NCBI GenBank assembly: GCA_021816865.1
Contig: JAKAWX010000007.1
Location: 24,595-88,594, forward strand
Length of the DNA stretch: 64,000 nucleotides
Origin: Thermoplasmata archaeon
Lineage (GTDB): Archaea; Thermoplasmatota; Thermoplasmata; Lutacidiplasmatales; UBA184
Reading direction: 5' to 3'
In this document: positions 61,931 to 64,000 of the stretch, piece after piece
Layout: each line of letters begins with the position of its first letter
Position numbering within the stretch: the first letter of the stretch is position 1
Made by a program: the position numbers and the translations under genes
The notes under the pieces: generated by a model
Told to the model about the DNA's origin: nothing
The model's input: the letters and a program-made list of their open reading frames with translations, nothing else
Database searches by the model: none

Positions 61931-62773
61931 ATGAGCGATCCGGTCGCGACAAAGAGCTTGGACGTCCCCGGCGGGACGCTCTCCTATGAGGAGGGGGGAC
62001 GCGGTCGGCCGATCGTCCTCCTCCACGAGGGGATCGCGGACCGACGCATGTGGAATCGCGAGTTCCCGCTCCTGGCGCGCGACCATCGCGTGGTCCGCTA
62101 CGACCTCCGGGGGTACGGGGGTTCCCCGCCCGCGACAAGCGAGTATTCTCCCGTCCGCGACCTGGTGGCCCTCCTGGACCGTCAGGACCTTCGGCGACCG
62201 CTGATCGTCGGTCCCAGTGTCGGAGGGAAGATCGCCCTCGACTTGGCTCTCGCCTACCCCGATAGGGTCGGGGCTCTCTTGCTGATCGCGCCGGGGTACT
62301 CGGGCATGGACTACGACCACGTTCCCGGAGGGAAGGCCACCTTCGAGCGCGACGAACGGCTCTCCAAGGCAGCGAGCGACGCGTGGGCCGCCGGAAAGCT
62401 CGGGGAGGCCACCGAGCACCTTCGGCAGCTGTGGGCCTCGTCGCTGACCGGAAGCGCGCTGGAGCTCTTCCGGACCATGGTCCGGGACAATGCGAAGGAG
62501 ATCTTCGAGGAGCGTTCGGGCCGACACGAAACGCGCGACGGAGAGCCCGCCGCCGGTCGGCTGAAGGAGATCCGAGTGCCAACACGGATCCTGGTCGGGG
62601 ACCGCGACAACCCCGCGATGCCGCACTGCGCGAACTTCCTGGCGAGAGGCATCGAGGGCACCACGGTGGAGCTCGTCCCCGGAGCGGACCACCTTTTGAA
62701 CCTCTCCCGGCCGGACGCCTTCGACACCGCCCTCCGGGCGTTCGTCGGGAGTCTTCCGGCCGCTCACGAGTAG
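61931..62773 (+). CDS. Alpha/beta-hydrolase
   Basis: The protein is 280 residues. GRPIVLLHEGIADRRMWNREF contains the oxyanion-hole region (His-Glu-Gly), VVRYDLRGYGGS follows, the nucleophile elbow is VGPSVGGKIAL (Gly-x-Ser-x-Gly), the acid is VGDRDNPAM and the catalytic His is PGADHLLNL. The substrate (ester, lactone or haloalkane) is not determined; the common VLLHG motif is VLLHEG here. A GNAT gene follows 18 nt downstream and is probably co-transcribed. Confidence 0.88.
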   Translation: MSDPVATKSLDVPGGTLSYEEGGRGRPIVLLHEGIADRRMWNREFPLLARDHRVVRYDLRGYGGSPPATSEYSPVRDLVALLDRQDLRRPLIVGPSVGGKIALDLALAYPDRVGALLLIAPGYSGMDYDHVPGGKATFERDERLSKAASDAWAAGKLGEATEHLRQLWASSLTGSALELFRTMVRDNAKEIFEERSGRHETRDGEPAAGRLKEIRVPTRILVGDRDNPAMPHCANFLARGIEGTTVELVPGADHLLNLSRPDAFDTALRAFVGSLPAAHE

Positions 62774-62791
62774 AGGAGGGGAGTCTTTTCG

Positions 62792-63469
62792 ATGGGCGGC
62801 GCCTCGAGACCGCCTCACGGCGCCCCGAAGGTGCCTCCTGCGCCGGCTCGGAAGGGGGCCCGTCCGAGACGATCCGCGCGGTTCACCTCGCGACCGCTCT
62901 CGCCGGAGACCTGGCCCGCGTTTTCAAGACTGGTGGAAAAGCACAACGGAATCTTCGGCGGATGCTGGTGCATCTCGTTTCATCTCGGGCCGGACGAGGG
63001 GAAGCGGACGCCCGCCGAGTATCGGGCGATGAAGGAGGCCCGCGTCCGGGAAGGAAGGGCGCACGCCGCGCTCGTCTTCGATGGCCCGAACGCCGTCGGT
63101 TGGTGCCAGTTCGGCCCCACCGCCGAGCTCCCGAACATTCGGAGCCGGAAGTCCTACGAACAGGGACGGGGGGACCTTCCGGACTGGCGCATCACCTGCT
63201 TCTTCATCGACCGAGAGCGCCGGGGGGAAGGCATCGCCACCCTCGCCCTTCGCGAGGCGGTTCGATCCATCGCGCAACTCGGCGGCGGAACCGTCGAAGC
63301 CTACCCCGAGGACTACACGGACGAAAGGACCTCCTCCTCCTTCCTGTGCAGCGGGACTCTTCGCATGTTCGAGAACGCGGGGTTCCGAAAGGCGCGAAAG
63401 ATCGCGATGCGGCGATGGGTCGTGGCTCGTACGGTTCCCTCGGATCGCGCGAAGCGCTCCGCCCACTGA
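62792..63469 (+). CDS. GNAT-family N-acetyltransferase
   Basis: The protein is 225 residues from an ATG at 62792. A Pro/Arg/Ala-rich N-terminal tail of about 30 residues precedes the domain. The acetyl-CoA motif is FFIDRERRGEGIATLALREAV (Arg/Gly-x-x-Gly pattern), with strands ITCF before it and the late RMFENAGFRKAR segment. GGCWCISFHLG near residue 55 holds two Cys. The substrate is unknown. It resembles acetyltransferases that modify small molecules. If the tail is non-coding the true start is further in; no better start codon is present. Confidence 0.8.
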   Translation: MGGASRPPHGAPKVPPAPARKGARPRRSARFTSRPLSPETWPAFSRLVEKHNGIFGGCWCISFHLGPDEGKRTPAEYRAMKEARVREGRAHAALVFDGPNAVGWCQFGPTAELPNIRSRKSYEQGRGDLPDWRITCFFIDRERRGEGIATLALREAVRSIAQLGGGTVEAYPEDYTDERTSSSFLCSGTLRMFENAGFRKARKIAMRRWVVARTVPSDRAKRSAH

Positions 63470-63832
63470 ATCCGGACCGCGGGGAAGCTGGGGGCCCCGG
63501 AGGCGGCCTTCTGGTTCCCGTGCCGGTCCCGGCGACCGGAGGCGTGGGGGCGGTCGTTGGGTCTCTGGTCCCTCGAGCGAGGGGCGCCCGCGTCGCGAAA
63601 CCGCAGCCCTCCTCGTGACGACCGGGGCGTGACCCCGGACGAGACCGAAGGCGGAGGGAACGCGCCACGGAAGGACGCCTCACCGCGGTCCGCGTCCCGC
63701 CGGATCCGTTCGCCGGGCGGATCGCGGGGAACATCGGTCGGGGAGGGTCTGGAGCGAAACGTGCACCGCCTCCCTCGGGGAGGCACGCGATGCCCTCCTC
63801 GGTCGATCGGGCGGAACGCCGAGGCCGGGGCT
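63470..63832. other. Intergenic region with no recognised gene
   Basis: About 360 bases between the GNAT gene and the partial ABC gene. The open frames give Arg/Pro/Gly-rich strings typical of non-coding high-G+C DNA. I see no RNA gene or repeat. Confidence 0.5.
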
Positions 63833-64000
63833 TTAGGTGAACAGTTCCTCGAGAGGGTTTCCCATCTCCTTCACTTCCCTCACTCGGACGCCCTTCTCGC
63901 CCAACTCCTTCAACAACCCCGATACTTCCTCGGGCCCGGAGAGTTCGAACACATAGTACTCGCCCTTGAGTCGCTCGGGAGGAAGCGCGCGCTCCCCTCC
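63833..64000 (-). CDS. C-terminal end of a probable ABC transporter ATP-binding protein (partial)
   Basis: The minus strand is open from the right edge to a TAA at 63833-63835 and gives 55 residues: PPERLKGEYYVFELSGPEEV, then GLLKELGEKGVRVREVKEMG and NPLEELFT. The last part, a helix followed by a strand and the -MxNPLEELF end, is the pattern at the C-terminus of archaeal ABC-2 type ATPases. The catalytic motifs are outside the window, so the assignment rests on the tail only. Confidence 0.5.
   Translation of the reverse strand, partial: GGERALPPERLKGEYYVFELSGPEEVSGLLKELGEKGVRVREVKEMGNPLEELFT

Overview
The window is one contiguous, very G+C-rich piece of an archaeal chromosome. Archaeal-only or archaeal-type genes run through it: proteasome beta subunit, PAN, Cdc48, MCM, the beta-CASP RNase aCPSF1, RpoN, ribosomal proteins eL18/uL13/uS9/L10e, NMD3, DUF424, Cgi121, pantoate kinase, the separate GMP-synthase ATPase subunit, HerA, SepF and an SdhE-type succinate dehydrogenase. 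MutS/MutL, ClpB, an M17 aminopeptidase and a large PKD-type surface protein occur beside them. This mix fits a high-GC euryarchaeal lineage, most likely Thermoplasmatota; that placement is inference. Many genes have a TATA-like box about 25-33 nt before the start codon and no Shine-Dalgarno, so leaderless transcription seems common.

Layout. 1-5.1 kb: tail of an unknown gene, a GvpD/KaiC-like ATPase, a membrane protein, purE-guaAb and two small proteins. 5.2-8.7 kb (minus): sdhA-sdhB-sdhE. 8.9-14.3 kb (plus): proteasome beta, aCPSF1, a phosphodiesterase-like protein and a glycosyltransferase. 14.3-19.3 kb (minus): mutS-mutL plus a third overlapping gene for a PD-(D/E)XK nuclease-like protein. 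19.35-19.6 kb: tRNA-Ser(UGA) and an intron-containing tRNA-Gly(UCC). 19.6-23.2 kb: Cgi121, a metallo-beta-lactamase-fold hydrolase, DUF72 and hypotheticals. 23.3-29 kb: Cdc48 and a 1111-residue surface protein. 29.1-30.6 kb (minus): eL18-uL13-uS9-rpoN. 30.7-36 kb: PRC-barrel, glycosyltransferase, V4R-Roadblock pair, coiled coil-HAD pair, HerA.

36.1-46.2 kb is a long minus-strand block: pyrD-pyrK, then pyrG-aspS-mcm-DUF424-nmd3-sepF-pepA. 46.3-49.8 kb: clpB and a SelB-like protein without GTPase motifs. 49.9-53.8 kb: PAN, pantoate kinase, L10e, a universal stress protein and a zinc-ribbon protein. 53.8-58.2 kb: a lone ABC permease, an intron-containing initiator tRNA-Met and the 2-oxoacid:ferredoxin oxidoreductase operon. 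58.4-64 kb: branched-chain aminotransferase, an arsenic cluster (arsC-acr3 with a divergent HxlR regulator), an alpha/beta hydrolase, a GNAT protein and the end of a probable ABC ATPase.

The strongest unusual signals are two tRNA genes in one window with introns outside the anticodon loop, in the T-loop of tRNA-Gly and the D-loop of initiator tRNA-Met. Each can be folded into a bulge-helix-bulge element whose removal restores a normal tRNA. Next come the mutS-mutL-nuclease operon, the V4R-Roadblock pair, an AspRS gene whose full-length frame has no ATG/GTG/TTG start, the SelB-like non-GTPase behind clpB, and the different C-terminal proteasome-docking tails of PAN and Cdc48. No CRISPR array, insertion sequence or rRNA gene was seen.
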